Origin: Limnobacter parvus
GTDB taxonomy: Bacteria; Pseudomonadota; Gammaproteobacteria; Burkholderiales; Burkholderiaceae_B
Direction: 5' to 3'
DNA: 64,000 bases
Assembly (NCBI RefSeq): GCF_024623725.1
Contig: NZ_JANKHG010000017.1
Coordinates: forward strand, 287,265 to 351,264
Shown here: piece by piece, positions 45,165 through 55,458 of the stretch
Numbering within the stretch: position 1 is the stretch's first letter
Layout: the number at the start of each line of letters is the position of its first letter
Translations under genes and position numbers: made by a program
The notes under the pieces: model-generated
Seen by the model: the letters and a program-made list of their open reading frames with translations, nothing else
What the model was told of the DNA's origin: nothing
Databases searched by the model: none

Positions 45165-45294
45165 TGTTGGTTAAGTCTCGAAAACCGGAAGATGCTTGAA
45201 GTGTACAAAACATGCGATAGGCTGGGTGAAATGGATTGGAGGGGATTCGGGAAAATCCTTATAAATCCCATAATGTGAAAACATAAATCACAAT

Positions 45295-45323
45295 TTGAAA
45301 CTTTCTGGATTAGGTGTGATACT
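45295..45323 (+). promoter_or_regulatory. Sigma-70 promoter of the pyruvate dehydrogenase operon
   Basis: TTGAAA (45295-45300) and GATACT (45318-45323) are 17 bases apart, 73 bases before the aceE ATG. The rest of the 232-base gap between the divergent genes shows no other clear element. Confidence 0.55.
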
Positions 45324-45396
45324 CTAATATCTACAGGAATTACAGTCAAAAGCTGTCAGTTCTGCAAAAGAACCAAGAGACCCCCAGGAGGAAGCA

Positions 45397-48102
45397 ATGT
45401 CAGCGCAACTCGATTTCCCCGGATCAAACGATCCCGATTTCCAAGAAACCCAAGAATGGCTAGATGCCTTGGAGGCCGTGCTAGAGCGTGAAGGCCCTGA
45501 GCGCGCGCATTACTTGCTCGAACAACTGATTTCAAAAGCGCGCCTGAGTGGCGCGTTTATTCCGTTTTCGGCCAACACTGAATACGTCAATACCATTCCC
45601 GTTCACCTAGAAACCCGCTGCCCGGGCAATATGGAATATGAAGAGCGTCTTCGTTCATGGATGCGCTGGAATGCCATGGCCATGGTGGTGCGAGCCAACA
45701 AGAAAAGCCCGCCCGATGGCGGTGACCTGGGTGGTCACATTGCTTCTTTCGCATCGCTGGCCACAATGCTGGGTGTTGGTTTCAATCACTTTTGGCATGC
45801 TGAAGATGAAAACCACGGCGGCGACTTACTTTACCTTCAGGGCCATGTGTCTCCAGGTATTTATGCCCGTGCTTTTCTGGAAGGCCGATTGACTGAAGAA
45901 CAATTGGACAATTTCCGTCAGGAGGTCGATGGCAAGGGCCTTTCCAGTTACCCGCACCCCAAGTTGATGCCTGATTTCTGGCAATTCCCGACTGTGTCCA
46001 TGGGTCTTGGTCCTTTGATGGGAATTTATCAAGCCCGCTTTTTAAAGTATTTGCACGCGCGGGGCATCTGCGACACGTCCAAGCGTAAAGTGTGGGTGTT
46101 CTGTGGCGACGGTGAAATGGACGAACCTGAATCACTGGGCGCAATCGGCATGGCCGCACGCGAGAAGCTCGACAACCTGGTGTTTGTGGTGAACTGTAAC
46201 CTGCAGCGCCTGGACGGCCCGGTGCGCGGCAACGGTAAAATCATTCAGGAACTGGAAGGCGAATTCCGTGGTTCCGGCTGGAATGTCTTGAAGGTAATTT
46301 GGGGCGGCTACTGGGATGAATTGTTGGCCCGCGACAAAGATGGCCTGATGCGCAAAGTCATGCTGGAAATGGTCGACGGTGAATATCAGAACTGTAAAGC
46401 CAATGACGGCGCCTACGTGCGCAAGAACTTCTTTGGTAAACACCCCAAGTTGCTGGAAATGGTTGCCCGCATGACGGATGAAGACATCTGGCGCTTGAAC
46501 CGTGGTGGCCACGATCCCCATAAGGTGCATGCTGCTTACGATGCAGCCATGAAGCATGAAGGTCAGCCCACAGTGATTTTGGCCAAAACCGTGAAAGGTT
46601 TCGGCATGGGCAAAGTGGGTCAGGGTAAAAACACCACCCACCAGCAAAAGAAACTGGATATTCAGTCGATCAAGGAATTCCGCGATCGTTTCAACATTCC
46701 AGTGTCAGACGACATCATCGACGACGTGCCTTTCTTCAAGCCCGCCGACGACGCACCGGAAATCAAATACCTGCATGAACGCCGTCAGGCCTTGGGTGGT
46801 TACTTGCCCAAGCGCCGCCGCGAGGCCGATGAAAAGCTGAAAGTGCCAGGGCTGGATGCATTCGAAGCGGTACTTGAACCCACCAAGGAAGGTCGCGAAA
46901 TTTCCACAACCCAAGCCTTCGTGCGAGTTTTAACGGCCTTGGTTCGAGACAAAGAACTGGGTCAGCGCATCGTGCCAATCGTGCCGGATGAAGCCCGTAC
47001 CTTCGGTATGGAAGGCATGTTCCGCCAGTTGGGTATTTACTCCTCGCAAGGCCAATTGTATGAACCTGTTGATCGTGACCAGGTGATGTACTACCGCGAA
47101 GACAAAGCCGGCCAGATTCTGGAAGAGGGTATTAACGAAGCCGGTGCGTTCAGTTCATGGATTGCAGCGGCCACCTCGTATTCCACGAACAACCGCGTGA
47201 TGATTCCCTTCTACATTTACTACTCGATGTTTGGCTTCCAGCGTGTGGGCGATTTGGCCTGGGCTGCTGGCGACATGCAGGCGCGTGGCTTCCTGTTGGG
47301 TGGCACCGCTGGCCGTACAACGCTAAACGGCGAAGGTTTGCAGCATGAAGATGGTCATAGTCACATTCTGTCCTCGACCATTCCAAATTGCGTCAGCTAC
47401 GACCCCACCTTTGCCCATGAACTGGCTGTGATCATTCAGCACGGTTTGAAGCGCATGGTCGAAGACCAGGAAAACGTGTTCTATTACCTCACCGTCATGA
47501 ACGAAAATTATGCCCAGCCTGGTCTGAAGAAAGGCACAGAGGAAGGCATCATCAAGGGCATGTACGTTTGCCGCGAATCGACCTTGAAAAAGGCTGGCAA
47601 GAAGCGCGTGCAATTGCTGGGTTCCGGCACTATTTTGCGCGAATCACTGGAAGCAGCGGAGTTGCTTGAGAAAGACTGGGGCGTTGCAGCCGATGTGTGG
47701 TCGGTCACCAGTTTCACAGAGTTGCGTCGCGAAGGTCTGGATGTTGAGCGTGACAACATGCTGCACCCCGAGCAGAAGTCCAAGCCAAGCTATGTGGAAA
47801 CCATGCTGGCAAAAACCGAAGGACCGATTGTGGCTTCAACTGACTACATGAAGTTGTTTGCTGATCAAATTCGCCCATTCATGCCCAAGGGTCGTGAATA
47901 CAAAGTATTGGGTACCGATGGTTTTGGTCGTTCCGATTTCCGTTCCAAGTTGCGTGAGCACTTTGAGGTGAACCGTCATTTCGTAACCGTTGCTGCACTG
48001 AAGGCTTTGGCCGATCAGGGCGACATTCCACTAAGCACCGTGGGTGAAGCAATCAAGAAATACGGTATTAATCCCAATAAGCCCAACCCAGCCTACGCAT
48101 AA
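45397..48102 (+). CDS. aceE: Pyruvate dehydrogenase E1 component, homodimeric type
   Basis: The product is 901 residues. The thiamine diphosphate motif is GDGEMDEPES with NLVFVVNCNLQRLDGP; SAGHIASFASLATMLGVG reads here as GGHIASFASLATM; and FYIYYSMFGFQRVGDLAWAA is typical of the large alpha-2 E1. It decarboxylates pyruvate and transfers the acetyl group to the E2 lipoyl arm. CCCCCAGGAGG lies before ATG 45397. It is the first gene of aceE-aceF-lpdA. Confidence 0.97.
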   Translation: MSAQLDFPGSNDPDFQETQEWLDALEAVLEREGPERAHYLLEQLISKARLSGAFIPFSANTEYVNTIPVHLETRCPGNMEYEERLRSWMRWNAMAMVVRANKKSPPDGGDLGGHIASFASLATMLGVGFNHFWHAEDENHGGDLLYLQGHVSPGIYARAFLEGRLTEEQLDNFRQEVDGKGLSSYPHPKLMPDFWQFPTVSMGLGPLMGIYQARFLKYLHARGICDTSKRKVWVFCGDGEMDEPESLGAIGMAAREKLDNLVFVVNCNLQRLDGPVRGNGKIIQELEGEFRGSGWNVLKVIWGGYWDELLARDKDGLMRKVMLEMVDGEYQNCKANDGAYVRKNFFGKHPKLLEMVARMTDEDIWRLNRGGHDPHKVHAAYDAAMKHEGQPTVILAKTVKGFGMGKVGQGKNTTHQQKKLDIQSIKEFRDRFNIPVSDDIIDDVPFFKPADDAPEIKYLHERRQALGGYLPKRRREADEKLKVPGLDAFEAVLEPTKEGREISTTQAFVRVLTALVRDKELGQRIVPIVPDEARTFGMEGMFRQLGIYSSQGQLYEPVDRDQVMYYREDKAGQILEEGINEAGAFSSWIAAATSYSTNNRVMIPFYIYYSMFGFQRVGDLAWAAGDMQARGFLLGGTAGRTTLNGEGLQHEDGHSHILSSTIPNCVSYDPTFAHELAVIIQHGLKRMVEDQENVFYYLTVMNENYAQPGLKKGTEEGIIKGMYVCRESTLKKAGKKRVQLLGSGTILRESLEAAELLEKDWGVAADVWSVTSFTELRREGLDVERDNMLHPEQKSKPSYVETMLAKTEGPIVASTDYMKLFADQIRPFMPKGREYKVLGTDGFGRSDFRSKLREHFEVNRHFVTVAALKALADQGDIPLSTVGEAIKKYGINPNKPNPAYA

Positions 48103-48114
48103 AGGACTCGAGAA

Positions 48115-49452
48115 ATGACAATCGAAATCAAAGTACCCGACATTGGCGATTTTGACGGGGTGGAAATTATTGAAGTGCTGGTGAAAGCAGGCGACACGGT
48201 AAAGGCGGAGCAATCCATCATCACCGTTGAATCTGACAAAGCCAGCATGGAAATTCCCTGCCCACAGGCCGGTGTTGTGAAAGAAATGAAGCTGAAGGTA
48301 GGCGACAAGGTTGCCCAAGGCACCTTGATGCTGATTCTAGAACCGGAAGCAGGTGACGCTGCTTCGCCAGCCGCACCGGCTGCTGAGGCCAAAGGCGAAG
48401 TACCGAAGGAAGCCCCCAAGCCTGAAGCCCCCAAGGAGGCTCCTAAAGCTGCGGCTGCACCGGTTGCTGCTAGCGCCGCACCCACTTCACCTACTGAGCC
48501 ACACGATCCAACAGCCGCATCGGTGAATGCACCGCATGCCAGCCCCTCGGTTCGCAAGTTCGCGCGCGAATTGGGTGTGAATTTAGCGACTGTGCAAGGC
48601 TCTGGCCCGAAAGGCCGCATTACCCCCGACGATGTACGCAACTTTGTGAAAGCAGCCGTTGCCGGCGTGGGTTCTTCCTCAGCAGGTGCAGCCAAGGGTG
48701 GCAGTGGTGTTGGCCTTGATTTGTTACCATGGCCCAAAGTTGATTTCACCAAATTCGGTGAAATTGAAGAACAAGATCTTTCCCGAATCAAGAAATTGTC
48801 GGGCCCCAACTTGCACCGCAACTGGGTCATGATTCCTCATGTTACGCAGTTCGACGAAGCCGACATCACCGACCTTGAGCAGTTCCGCAAAGACACCAAT
48901 GCAGCGCTTGCCAAGCAGGGCGTGAAGCTGACCATGCTGGCCTTCGTGATGAAAGCCTGCGTAGCAGTGCTGAAGAAGTACCCCGCTTTCAATGCATCGT
49001 TAAGCGAAGCAGGCGACAAGCTGATTGTGAAGAAGTACTGGAACATTGGTTTTGCAGCAGACACACCGAACGGTCTGATGGTGCCCGTCATTAAAGGCGT
49101 GGACCAAAAGGGCTTCTCGCAAATTGCCAACGAATTGGGCGAATTGTCTGCACAAGCGCGTGATGGCAAATTGAAGGGTGCTGATATGCAAGGCGCTACC
49201 TTCACGGTGTCTTCACTGGGTGGAGTTGGCGGAACCTATTTCACGCCGATTATTAACGCACCCGAAGTGGCAATTTTGGGCTTGTCCAAGTCAGCCATGA
49301 AACCAGTGTGGAACGGCAAAGAATTTGAGCCGCGTTTGATGTTGCCTTTGAGCCTGAGCTACGACCACCGGGTTATTGATGGTGCAATGGCAGCCCGATT
49401 TACCACCGAGCTTGCTGGCGTTTTGGCCGACATGCGCAAAGTGCTGCTTTAA
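48115..49452 (+). CDS. aceF: Pyruvate dehydrogenase E2, dihydrolipoyl acetyltransferase
   Basis: The product is 445 residues with one N-terminal lipoyl domain (lipoyl-lysine in [11 protein letters not shown]), an Ala/Pro/Lys-rich linker (about 80-140), an E3/E1-binding domain ([16 protein letters not shown]) and the catalytic domain ending [18 protein letters not shown] with the active-site His. Many E2 proteins have two or three lipoyl domains; this one has one, and another is on lpdA. It is 12 bases after aceE. Confidence 0.97.
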   Translation: MTIEIKVPDIGDFDGVEIIEVLVKAGDTVKAEQSIITVESDKASMEIPCPQAGVVKEMKLKVGDKVAQGTLMLILEPEAGDAASPAAPAAEAKGEVPKEAPKPEAPKEAPKAAAAPVAASAAPTSPTEPHDPTAASVNAPHASPSVRKFARELGVNLATVQGSGPKGRITPDDVRNFVKAAVAGVGSSSAGAAKGGSGVGLDLLPWPKVDFTKFGEIEEQDLSRIKKLSGPNLHRNWVMIPHVTQFDEADITDLEQFRKDTNAALAKQGVKLTMLAFVMKACVAVLKKYPAFNASLSEAGDKLIVKKYWNIGFAADTPNGLMVPVIKGVDQKGFSQIANELGELSAQARDGKLKGADMQGATFTVSSLGGVGGTYFTPIINAPEVAILGLSKSAMKPVWNGKEFEPRLMLPLSLSYDHRVIDGAMAARFTTELAGVLADMRKVLL

Positions 49453-49464
49453 GGGGATGAACAC

Positions 49465-51258
49465 ATGAAATTGATCGTTCCTGATATTGGCGATTTTGAT
49501 TCCGTAGAGATTATTGAAGTGCTGGTGAAAGAAGGCGACAAAGTCAGCAAAGAGCAGTCTTTGATCACGGTTGAGTCCGACAAAGCCAGCATGGAAATTC
49601 CTGCATCCGATGACGGCGTGGTAACCAAAGTGCTTGTGAAAGTGGGCGACAAGGTGTCCAAGGGCAGCGAGATTTGTGAAGTCAGTGGCGGCGGTGAGTC
49701 TGCCGCACAACCGGCAGTAAAACCGGCGATACAGCCGGCGGTACAGCCCGCTGCGAAAGCAGAGCCCAAGCCTGAAGCAAAGCCAGCCCCGGCCGCGCCT
49801 GCCACATCCAGCGCCGGCCCAGCCAGCAACTACAACGGCCAGGTGGATCACACCTGCGACGTGCTGGTGTTGGGTGCCGGCCCCGGCGGTTATTCGGCCG
49901 CCTTCCGCAGTGCCGATCTGGGCATGAATACCATTCTGATTGAGCGTTACAGCACCTTGGGTGGCGTTTGTTTGAACGTGGGTTGTATTCCATCCAAAGC
50001 ACTGCTGCACACCGCACAGGTTCTGGAAGAAGCGCAACACATGGGCGAACATGGAATTGCCTTCGCAAAACCCAAAATTGATTTGGACAAACTTCGCGCG
50101 CACAAAGCGGGCGTGGTGGGTAAGCTCACCGGCGGTTTGGCTGGCATGGCCAAGGGCCGCAAAGTAAAAACCGTACAGGGTGTGGGCAGCTTTTTGAGTG
50201 CCAATCACATTGAAGTGGTCACGGCTGAAGGCAGCAAGCAGGTGATTCAATTCAGCAAGGCGATTATTGCAGCCGGTTCACAACCAGTTCACTTGCCTTT
50301 CGTTCCTGAAGACCCACGCATTGTTGATTCAACCGGCGCACTGGAATTGCCTTTCATTCCAAAACGCATGTTGATTATTGGCGGTGGCATTATCGGCCTT
50401 GAAATGGCCACCGTGTATTCCGCACTGGGCGCACGCCTGGACGTGGTTGAAATGCTGGATGGCTTGATGCAAGGCGCTGACCGCGACCTAGTGAAAGTGT
50501 GGCAAAAACGAAATGCTCCTCGCTTTGACAACATCATGATGAAAACCAAAACGGTGGGTGTTGAAGCAACCAAGAAGGGTATTTTGGTGACCTTCGAAGG
50601 TGAACAAGCCCCCAAAGAACCACAGCTTTACGACATGGTTTTGGTTTCAGTAGGCCGTACACCGAATGGCAAGAAAATTGCTGCCGAAAAAGCAGGCGTA
50701 GCGGTCACCGACCGTGGCTTCATTCCTGTGGACAAACAAATGCGCACCAATGTGCCCAATATTTTTGCGATTGGCGATGTGGTGGGTCAGCCCATGTTGG
50801 CGCACAAAGCTGTGCATGAAGCCCATGTGGCTGCCGAAGCAGCAGCCGATGAAAAAGCTTATTTCGATGCCCGCGTTATTCCAAGCGTGGCTTATACACA
50901 CCCGGAAGTGGCTTGGGTTGGTTTGACTGAAGACCAGGCCAAAGACCAAGGCATCAAAGTGGGCAAAGCAGTATTCCCATGGGCGGCTTCCGGCCGGGCC
51001 ATTGCCAACAACGCCGATGATGGCTTCACTAAACTTTTGTTTGACGAAGAAACCAAGCGTGTTGTGGGCGGCGGCATTGTAGGCATGAACGCGGGCGACC
51101 TGATTGGCGAGGTGTGTTTGGCAGTCGAAATGGGTGCTGATGCAGTCGACATTGGCAAAACCATTCACCCCCACCCAACCTTGTGTGAAAGTGTGGGCAT
51201 GGCCGCTGAGGTGTACAAAGGCGTTTGTACCGATCTACCGGCACAAAAGAAGAAGTAA
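49465..51258 (+). CDS. lpdA: Dihydrolipoyl dehydrogenase with N-terminal lipoyl domain
   Basis: The product is 597 residues. Residues 1-75 are a lipoyl domain with [11 protein letters not shown], very like that of aceF. After a Pro/Ala linker the flavoprotein begins with [13 protein letters not shown]; the redox disulfide is in [16 protein letters not shown], the NAD site in [15 protein letters not shown], and the C-terminal His-Glu pair in [15 protein letters not shown]. The lipoyl-E3 layout is usual in Betaproteobacteria. It re-oxidises the lipoyl groups of the complex. Confidence 0.97.
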   Translation: MKLIVPDIGDFDSVEIIEVLVKEGDKVSKEQSLITVESDKASMEIPASDDGVVTKVLVKVGDKVSKGSEICEVSGGGESAAQPAVKPAIQPAVQPAAKAEPKPEAKPAPAAPATSSAGPASNYNGQVDHTCDVLVLGAGPGGYSAAFRSADLGMNTILIERYSTLGGVCLNVGCIPSKALLHTAQVLEEAQHMGEHGIAFAKPKIDLDKLRAHKAGVVGKLTGGLAGMAKGRKVKTVQGVGSFLSANHIEVVTAEGSKQVIQFSKAIIAAGSQPVHLPFVPEDPRIVDSTGALELPFIPKRMLIIGGGIIGLEMATVYSALGARLDVVEMLDGLMQGADRDLVKVWQKRNAPRFDNIMMKTKTVGVEATKKGILVTFEGEQAPKEPQLYDMVLVSVGRTPNGKKIAAEKAGVAVTDRGFIPVDKQMRTNVPNIFAIGDVVGQPMLAHKAVHEAHVAAEAAADEKAYFDARVIPSVAYTHPEVAWVGLTEDQAKDQGIKVGKAVFPWAASGRAIANNADDGFTKLLFDEETKRVVGGGIVGMNAGDLIGEVCLAVEMGADAVDIGKTIHPHPTLCESVGMAAEVYKGVCTDLPAQKKK

Positions 51259-51288
51259 GTACTGCGCAAACTGCTGTGCTGCATGTGG

Positions 51289-51315
51289 AAAACCAACTGT
51301 TCGCAGTTGGTTTTT
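51289..51315 (+). terminator. Terminator of the pyruvate dehydrogenase operon
   Basis: AAAACCAACTG and CAGTTGGTTTT pair around TTCG, with a T-run. It lies 30 bases past the lpdA stop. Confidence 0.88.
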
Positions 51316-51451
51316 CTGTTTTGACCCGTAGTGGGGTGATTCATCCAAAGACCATTTAAAATACGGTTTGTAGCTTTTGCAGCTTCGCTGTAAAAGATCG
51401 CAGCATTGATCGAACGTTCTCATCTCACACACCAGGAAATTTTCGCACCGC

Positions 51452-52105
51452 ATGGACGCTTTAACTCTCAAGAAAATGGTGGCCAAGGCTGCGCTTCAAT
51501 ATGTTCAACCAGGCACAGTATTGGGCGTGGGCACGGGTTCAACCGTGGACTGCTTCATCGATGCGCTGGCGGATTCGGGCATTCAACTGAAAGGTGCAGT
51601 TTCTTCCTCCATACGTTCCGAGAAGAAGTTGAGGGAAATCGGTGTTTCGATTGTTGACATGAACGATGTTGAAAGCCTGTCTGTTTATGTGGATGGTGCG
51701 GATGAAGTGGACCCCGCAAACTGCTTGATCAAGGGTGGCGGTGGTGCCAACACACGCGAGAAAATCGTGGCTGACATTTCAGAGAAGTTCGTGTGCATTG
51801 CTGACCAATCGAAACTGGTTCAGGTGTTGGGCGCATTTCCCTTGCCAGTTGAAGTGCTGCCGATGGCATGCAATGCAATTGCCCGGAAACTGGAAGCTCT
51901 GGGTGGGCAGGTGAAGCCTCGGGAAGGATTCACGACCGACAATGGCAATATTATTCTGGATGTAGCGGGCTTAAGAATCACAGACCCGGTGAGCTTGGAA
52001 AAAGAGATCAATCATTGGCCGGGCGTGGTTACAAATGGACTTTTTGCCATTCGAAAAGCGGATGTGGTGTTAATTGCAACAGCAGAGGGCATAAAAACGC
52101 GTTAA
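51452..52105 (+). CDS. rpiA: Ribose-5-phosphate isomerase A
   Basis: The product is 217 residues. It has [16 protein letters not shown] for substrate binding, [19 protein letters not shown] with the catalytic Asp and Lys, [20 protein letters not shown] and LPVEVLPMA. It interconverts ribose 5-phosphate and ribulose 5-phosphate. ATG 51452 has a weak AGGAAA site about 15 bases upstream. It is 144 bases upstream of phoU. Confidence 0.96.
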   Translation: MDALTLKKMVAKAALQYVQPGTVLGVGTGSTVDCFIDALADSGIQLKGAVSSSIRSEKKLREIGVSIVDMNDVESLSVYVDGADEVDPANCLIKGGGGANTREKIVADISEKFVCIADQSKLVQVLGAFPLPVEVLPMACNAIARKLEALGGQVKPREGFTTDNGNIILDVAGLRITDPVSLEKEINHWPGVVTNGLFAIRKADVVLIATAEGIKTR

Positions 52106-52180
52106 TCCCCACAACAGACGGGATGAAGACCTGAATAATTGTGCGTAACATGTCAGAATAAAATAGCGCAGTGGGTGGGT

Positions 52181-52198
52181 TTGACAAATTTCTGTCAT
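52181..52198 (+). promoter_or_regulatory. Possible Pho box upstream of phoU
   Basis: TTGACAAATTTCTGTCAT fits two 7-base half-sites 11 bases apart; the second, CTGTCAT, is perfect and the first, TTGACAA, matches four of seven. It lies 52 bases before the phoU ATG. A good -10 follows only loosely. Confidence 0.4.
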
Positions 52199-52249
52199 GT
52201 GCTTGTGCCACATTGTATGAATACAACAATATTTGGGTAAGGAAGACAA

Positions 52250-52954
52250 ATGACTGAACACACGTCCAAACAGTACGACGCAGAACTGGAGTCGCTGCGT
52301 ACCCGTGTTCTACAGATGGGTGGCTTGGTGGAAAATCAGATTGTGTCCGCCATTGAGGGCCTGGGTGCCACAGACACAAACATTTTTAAAGAAGTAATTC
52401 GCCGAGAGCAAGAAGTTAACCAGATCGAACTGGAAATTGACGAGCTGTGTAATCACATTCTGGCCCGTCGTCAACCCGCTGCGGTTGACCTTCGCTCAGT
52501 GATTGTTGCGATCAAAATGATTCGAGATCTTGAGCGAATCGGTGACGAAGCAGAGAAAGTGGCTCGCATGGGCATCATGATCGCTGATGCTGGGAAACAC
52601 TTTGTACCCAAAGTGGATCTGCATAGAATCGCCAGCAATGCAATTGCCATGCTGCGCAAGGTGCTGGATTCTTATGCCAGGGTGAACGCAGTTTCTGCGG
52701 CTGAGGTTGTGAAGGCCGACATTGAAGTGGACGATGAATTCAAAGCTATTCTGCGCCAATTGATCACGTTCATGATGGAAGATCCTCGCACCATTTCTCG
52801 GTCGATTGAGATTCTGTTCATTGCCAAGGCGATTGAGCGAATCGGCGATCACTCCAAAAACATGTCGGAGCATGTGGTGTACATGGTCAAGGGGCGTGAT
52901 GTGCGCCACCAAAACCCGGAAGCCGTTGCGCAGGAAGCATCTGACAACAGCTGA
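52250..52954 (+). CDS. phoU: Phosphate signalling protein PhoU
   Basis: The product is 234 residues and all-helical, with the duplicated PhoU three-helix repeat. Metal-binding motifs are in IRDLERIGDEAEKVA and AKAIERIGDHSKNMSEHVVYM. PhoU links the Pst transporter to the PhoR kinase and represses the Pho response under high phosphate. Here it stands alone, with rpiA upstream and no pst or phoB/phoR genes within the window. GGAAGACAA precedes the ATG. Confidence 0.95.
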   Translation: MTEHTSKQYDAELESLRTRVLQMGGLVENQIVSAIEGLGATDTNIFKEVIRREQEVNQIELEIDELCNHILARRQPAAVDLRSVIVAIKMIRDLERIGDEAEKVARMGIMIADAGKHFVPKVDLHRIASNAIAMLRKVLDSYARVNAVSAAEVVKADIEVDDEFKAILRQLITFMMEDPRTISRSIEILFIAKAIERIGDHSKNMSEHVVYMVKGRDVRHQNPEAVAQEASDNS

Positions 52955-52971
52955 AGTTAGTTCTTGCTTCT

Positions 52972-53013
52972 AAAAAGCCCGCTTTACATAAAGTGTCAAG
53001 CGGGTTTTTTTTA
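52972..53013 (+). terminator. Terminator of phoU
   Basis: CCCGCTT (52978-52984) pairs with AAGCGGG (52998-53004), followed by eight T. It also lies just past the 3' end of the convergent small membrane protein gene. Confidence 0.85.
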
Positions 53014-53026
53014 TTTCTTATTCCCG

Positions 53027-53335
53027 CTATAAATTTCTTTGACCCAAAAATATCCAGGCCACAGTGATCTTCACAATGGTGCAACTGCACAGTGCGGCAA
53101 TGGTATAAAAAAATACACAGGCGGGCGTGTTGAATTGTTCGAGCATGATGCCCAGAAAAAACATCAACAAGGCAAGCACGATCCATCGCCGCAAGTACGC
53201 CAGCAGATGATGACGATTGGCTTTGTTGTGCGCGATGGCCGCAGATCGTTGATAAAACTCTTTCACGCTGGCGTCGCGGAACAGCCAGTGAAAGAAAAAA
53301 TATCGAAATACCACACTGTCTTGGAAGCTGCTCAT
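53027..53335 (-). CDS. Small two-helix membrane protein of unknown function
   Basis: The product is 102 residues. Two hydrophobic segments (about 51-66 and 70-96) follow a charged, aromatic-rich N-terminus. I recognise no family. ATG 53335 and the codon pattern look real. It is convergent with phoU and 48 bases downstream of the yggX terminator. No function is proposed. Confidence 0.55.
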   Translation of the reverse strand: MSSFQDSVVFRYFFFHWLFRDASVKEFYQRSAAIAHNKANRHHLLAYLRRWIVLALLMFFLGIMLEQFNTPACVFFYTIAALCSCTIVKITVAWIFLGQRNL

Positions 53336-53381
53336 GCTAAAACCCCAGTTGACAGTTTTAGTATGCTACGGCCTGTCCAAT

Positions 53382-53409
53382 AAGAAAAGCCCCTGTAATC
53401 AGGGGCTTT
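53382..53409 (-). terminator. Terminator of the thyA-folA-yggX group
   Basis: AAAGCCCCTG and CAGGGGCTTT form a perfect 10-bp stem around TAAT. On the minus strand it is followed by a short T-rich stretch, 28 bases past the yggX stop. Confidence 0.8.
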
Positions 53410-53436
53410 CGAGGTTTTCATCACTTCTTGAACAGA

Positions 53437-53709
53437 TTAGTTGCTGGGCGGCACGTAACCCGCAGCCTGTTCGGCACCATCACCGAAAAAGTGTTTGTCC
53501 ATTTGCTCCATCAGGTACTTACGGGCTCGGGCATCGGCCAGGCTCAAGCGGTTTTCATTCACCAACATGGTTTGGTGCTTCAACCAATCTTGCCAAGCCT
53601 GTTTGGACACGTTCTCAAAAATCTTTTTGCCCAACTCACCCGGGGCGGGTGGAAAGTCCAAGCCTTCTGCTTCCTTTCCCAATTTAACGCAATTCACTGT
53701 ACGTGCCAT
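53437..53709 (-). CDS. yggX: Iron-trafficking/oxidative damage protection protein YggX
   Basis: The product is 90 residues. [21 protein letters not shown] with the conserved Cys7, [19 protein letters not shown] and QMDKHFFGD are family hallmarks. YggX protects iron-sulfur clusters from oxidants and moves Fe(II). AAGGAGT lies before the ATG. It is 12 bases after folA. Confidence 0.95.
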   Translation of the reverse strand: MARTVNCVKLGKEAEGLDFPPAPGELGKKIFENVSKQAWQDWLKHQTMLVNENRLSLADARARKYLMEQMDKHFFGDGAEQAAGYVPPSN

Positions 53710-53721
53710 TTCTTAAACTCC

Positions 53722-54294
53722 TTACAATCCCGTGTTGACTTGGGCGTATTTTACAAAATCAAAGGCCCATGTGCGTTCGCTAGTGGCTGGATTGGTGATT
53801 CGATCCACTTCAGTGAAGCGTTCGCGGTCCCATTGCGGGAAGCTTGCATCGCCATCGAAGTTCTGGTGGATTTCGGTCAATACCAGTTCGTCCACAAGGT
53901 TTTGCTCCAGCGCCTGCTGATACAAGTTACTGCCACCAATCAAAAATATTTGCTCGAACCTAGCAAGCCACTGCAAGGCATTGGGCAAATTGGTGGCTGT
54001 GGCGATTTGTGTGGTACTTCCGCTGGGTAGCGGTGTGGGGTACGCAATCACGTTGCGTGGTGTGCCGTCTTTCGCTGGTGCGGGTTGCCAGTCCGTGTTG
54101 CTGGTCAGCACCACATTCAGGCGACCGGGCAGGGGGCGGTTGATTGATTCATAGGTTTTCCGCCCCATTAGCACTGGGCAACCCAAGGTGGTTTGCTTGA
54201 AAAAAGCCAAGTCTTCGGGCAGGTGCCAAGGCAAGCGATTGTCAATGCCAATAATGCCGTTTTTGGCAATGGCTGCAACGATGGATACTTTCAT
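53722..54294 (-). CDS. folA: Dihydrofolate reductase
   Basis: The product is 190 residues, slightly longer than the E. coli enzyme owing to an insert near 66-95. It has VAAIAKNGIIGIDNRLPWHLPEDL with the catalytic acid, LMGRKTYESINRPLPGRLNVVL and FLIGGSNLYQQAL. It reduces dihydrofolate and follows thyA by 3 bases, so the pair that makes and recycles dihydrofolate is coupled. Confidence 0.96.
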   Translation of the reverse strand: MKVSIVAAIAKNGIIGIDNRLPWHLPEDLAFFKQTTLGCPVLMGRKTYESINRPLPGRLNVVLTSNTDWQPAPAKDGTPRNVIAYPTPLPSGSTTQIATATNLPNALQWLARFEQIFLIGGSNLYQQALEQNLVDELVLTEIHQNFDGDASFPQWDRERFTEVDRITNPATSERTWAFDFVKYAQVNTGL

Positions 54295-54297
54295 AAT

Positions 54298-55092
54298 TTA
54301 AACCGCCACAGGGGCTTTGATGTGCGGGTGGCAGGTGTAATTCAGAATTTCAAAGTCATCAAATTTGTAATCGAAAATACTGGCAGGTTTGCGTTTTATT
54401 TCAAGTGTAGGAAGCGTATGTGGTTTGCGGCTTAGCTGTTCGGCCACTTGATCCATGTGGTTGCTGTACAAATGGCAGTCGCCACCAGTCCACAAGAAAT
54501 CGCCCACTTCCAGGTCGCATTGCTGCGCCACCATGTGCGTTAGCAGCGCGTAGCTGGCAATGTTGAAAGGCACACCCAGAAAAATGTCGGCACTGCGCTG
54601 GTAAAGCTGGCAGCTTAATTTGCCATCGGCCACATAGAACTGAAACAATGCGTGGCAGGGCGGCAGCTTCATATTATTGATTTCAGCCACGTTCCACGCG
54701 CTGACAATGTGGCGGCGTGAATCGGGGTTATTTTTGATTTGCTGCATTAACTGGCTGATCTGGTCAATGTGGCGGCCATCGGCAGTGGGCCAACTGCGCC
54801 ATTGAACACCATACACCGGGCCCAAATTGCCGTTTTCGTCGGCCCATTCATCCCAAATACTAACGCCGTTTTCTTTCAGGTAACGAATGTTGCTGTCGCC
54901 CATCAGGAACCACAGCAGCTCGTGAATGATCGAGCGGGTGTGCAGCTTTTTGGTGGTCACCATGGGGAAGCCGTCTTGCAGATTGAAGCGCATTTGATAA
55001 CCAAACACGGAACGCGTACCGGTGCCGGTTCGGTCCATTTTGTTGGTGCCGTGGTCCAGCACGTGCTGCATCAAGTCGAGGTACTGTTGCAT
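54298..55092 (-). CDS. thyA: Thymidylate synthase
   Basis: The product is 264 residues, the E. coli length. It has [17 protein letters not shown], the catalytic Cys in [34 protein letters not shown] and [13 protein letters not shown]. It methylates dUMP with methylene-tetrahydrofolate, leaving dihydrofolate for FolA. The upstream region, 55,093-55,622, holds no gene. Confidence 0.97.
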   Translation of the reverse strand: MQQYLDLMQHVLDHGTNKMDRTGTGTRSVFGYQMRFNLQDGFPMVTTKKLHTRSIIHELLWFLMGDSNIRYLKENGVSIWDEWADENGNLGPVYGVQWRSWPTADGRHIDQISQLMQQIKNNPDSRRHIVSAWNVAEINNMKLPPCHALFQFYVADGKLSCQLYQRSADIFLGVPFNIASYALLTHMVAQQCDLEVGDFLWTGGDCHLYSNHMDQVAEQLSRKPHTLPTLEIKRKPASIFDYKFDDFEILNYTCHPHIKAPVAV

Positions 55093-55238
55093 GGTGTTTT
55101 CGCTGCGAAATCGGTTGGAGTCTGGCCCCCAAGTTTACCTTGTTAATTTCCAATTGGTAGCGCGGTGCCGATCAGTTACCCAGTTTGTTGATGCTCAATC
55201 GGCGCGAGTCCCAATGCTCCGCCTGAAAACCTGTCGAT
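55093..55238. other. Upstream region of thyA
   Basis: This is the start of a 530-base gap without a gene. It must hold the thyA promoter and leader on the minus strand, but I find no confident -35/-10 pair and no coding frame with support. Confidence 0.3.
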
Positions 55239-55355
55239 CTCTTTTTGAACTTCACACTGACTCAATCCGCTCGACAAAACTGAAGGTCGAGCGGGTTGTC
55301 GGCTTGTAGCCGAACGTGGTGTGTGAATTCAAACGGGCAGGTTTTCTTGAAGGCG
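55239..55355 (-). repeat. Structured dispersed repeat, copy 2 (inverted)
   Basis: Read on the minus strand it starts CGCCTTCAAGAAAACCTG and CCCGTTTGAATTCACAC (55321-55337), and ends GTGTGAAGTTCAAAAAGAG (55239-55257). Hairpin 1 is AGCCGA/TCGGCT (55299-55313). Hairpin 2 is CCGCTCGAC (55267-55275) against GTCGAGCGG (55286-55294). The stem of hairpin 2 differs fully from the other copies but is perfectly paired. Confidence 0.8.
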
Positions 55356-55458
55356 AGGCGATCGGGAATTCGCTATCGATTGGGCGTTATATCTGCCGGT
55401 GATTGCTCACACTCTCGCGTTTTCGCAGCCACCTCGGCAGCGGGATTGCTTGTTCCGC
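55356..55458. other. Spacer between two inverted repeat copies
   Basis: There is no gene. CTGCCG (55393-55398) can pair with CGGCAG (55435-55440), and GGCGATCG/CGATTGGG-like stretches lie near 55355-55385, so this spacer can also fold. It is framed by copies 2 and 3 in opposite orientation. Confidence 0.4.

Noticed and set aside
49291-50250. Long minus-strand frame (319 codons) across aceF and lpdA
   Set aside because: It is antisense to two certain genes with lipoyl and flavin motifs. The His/Cys/Phe-rich product is typical of a shadow frame.
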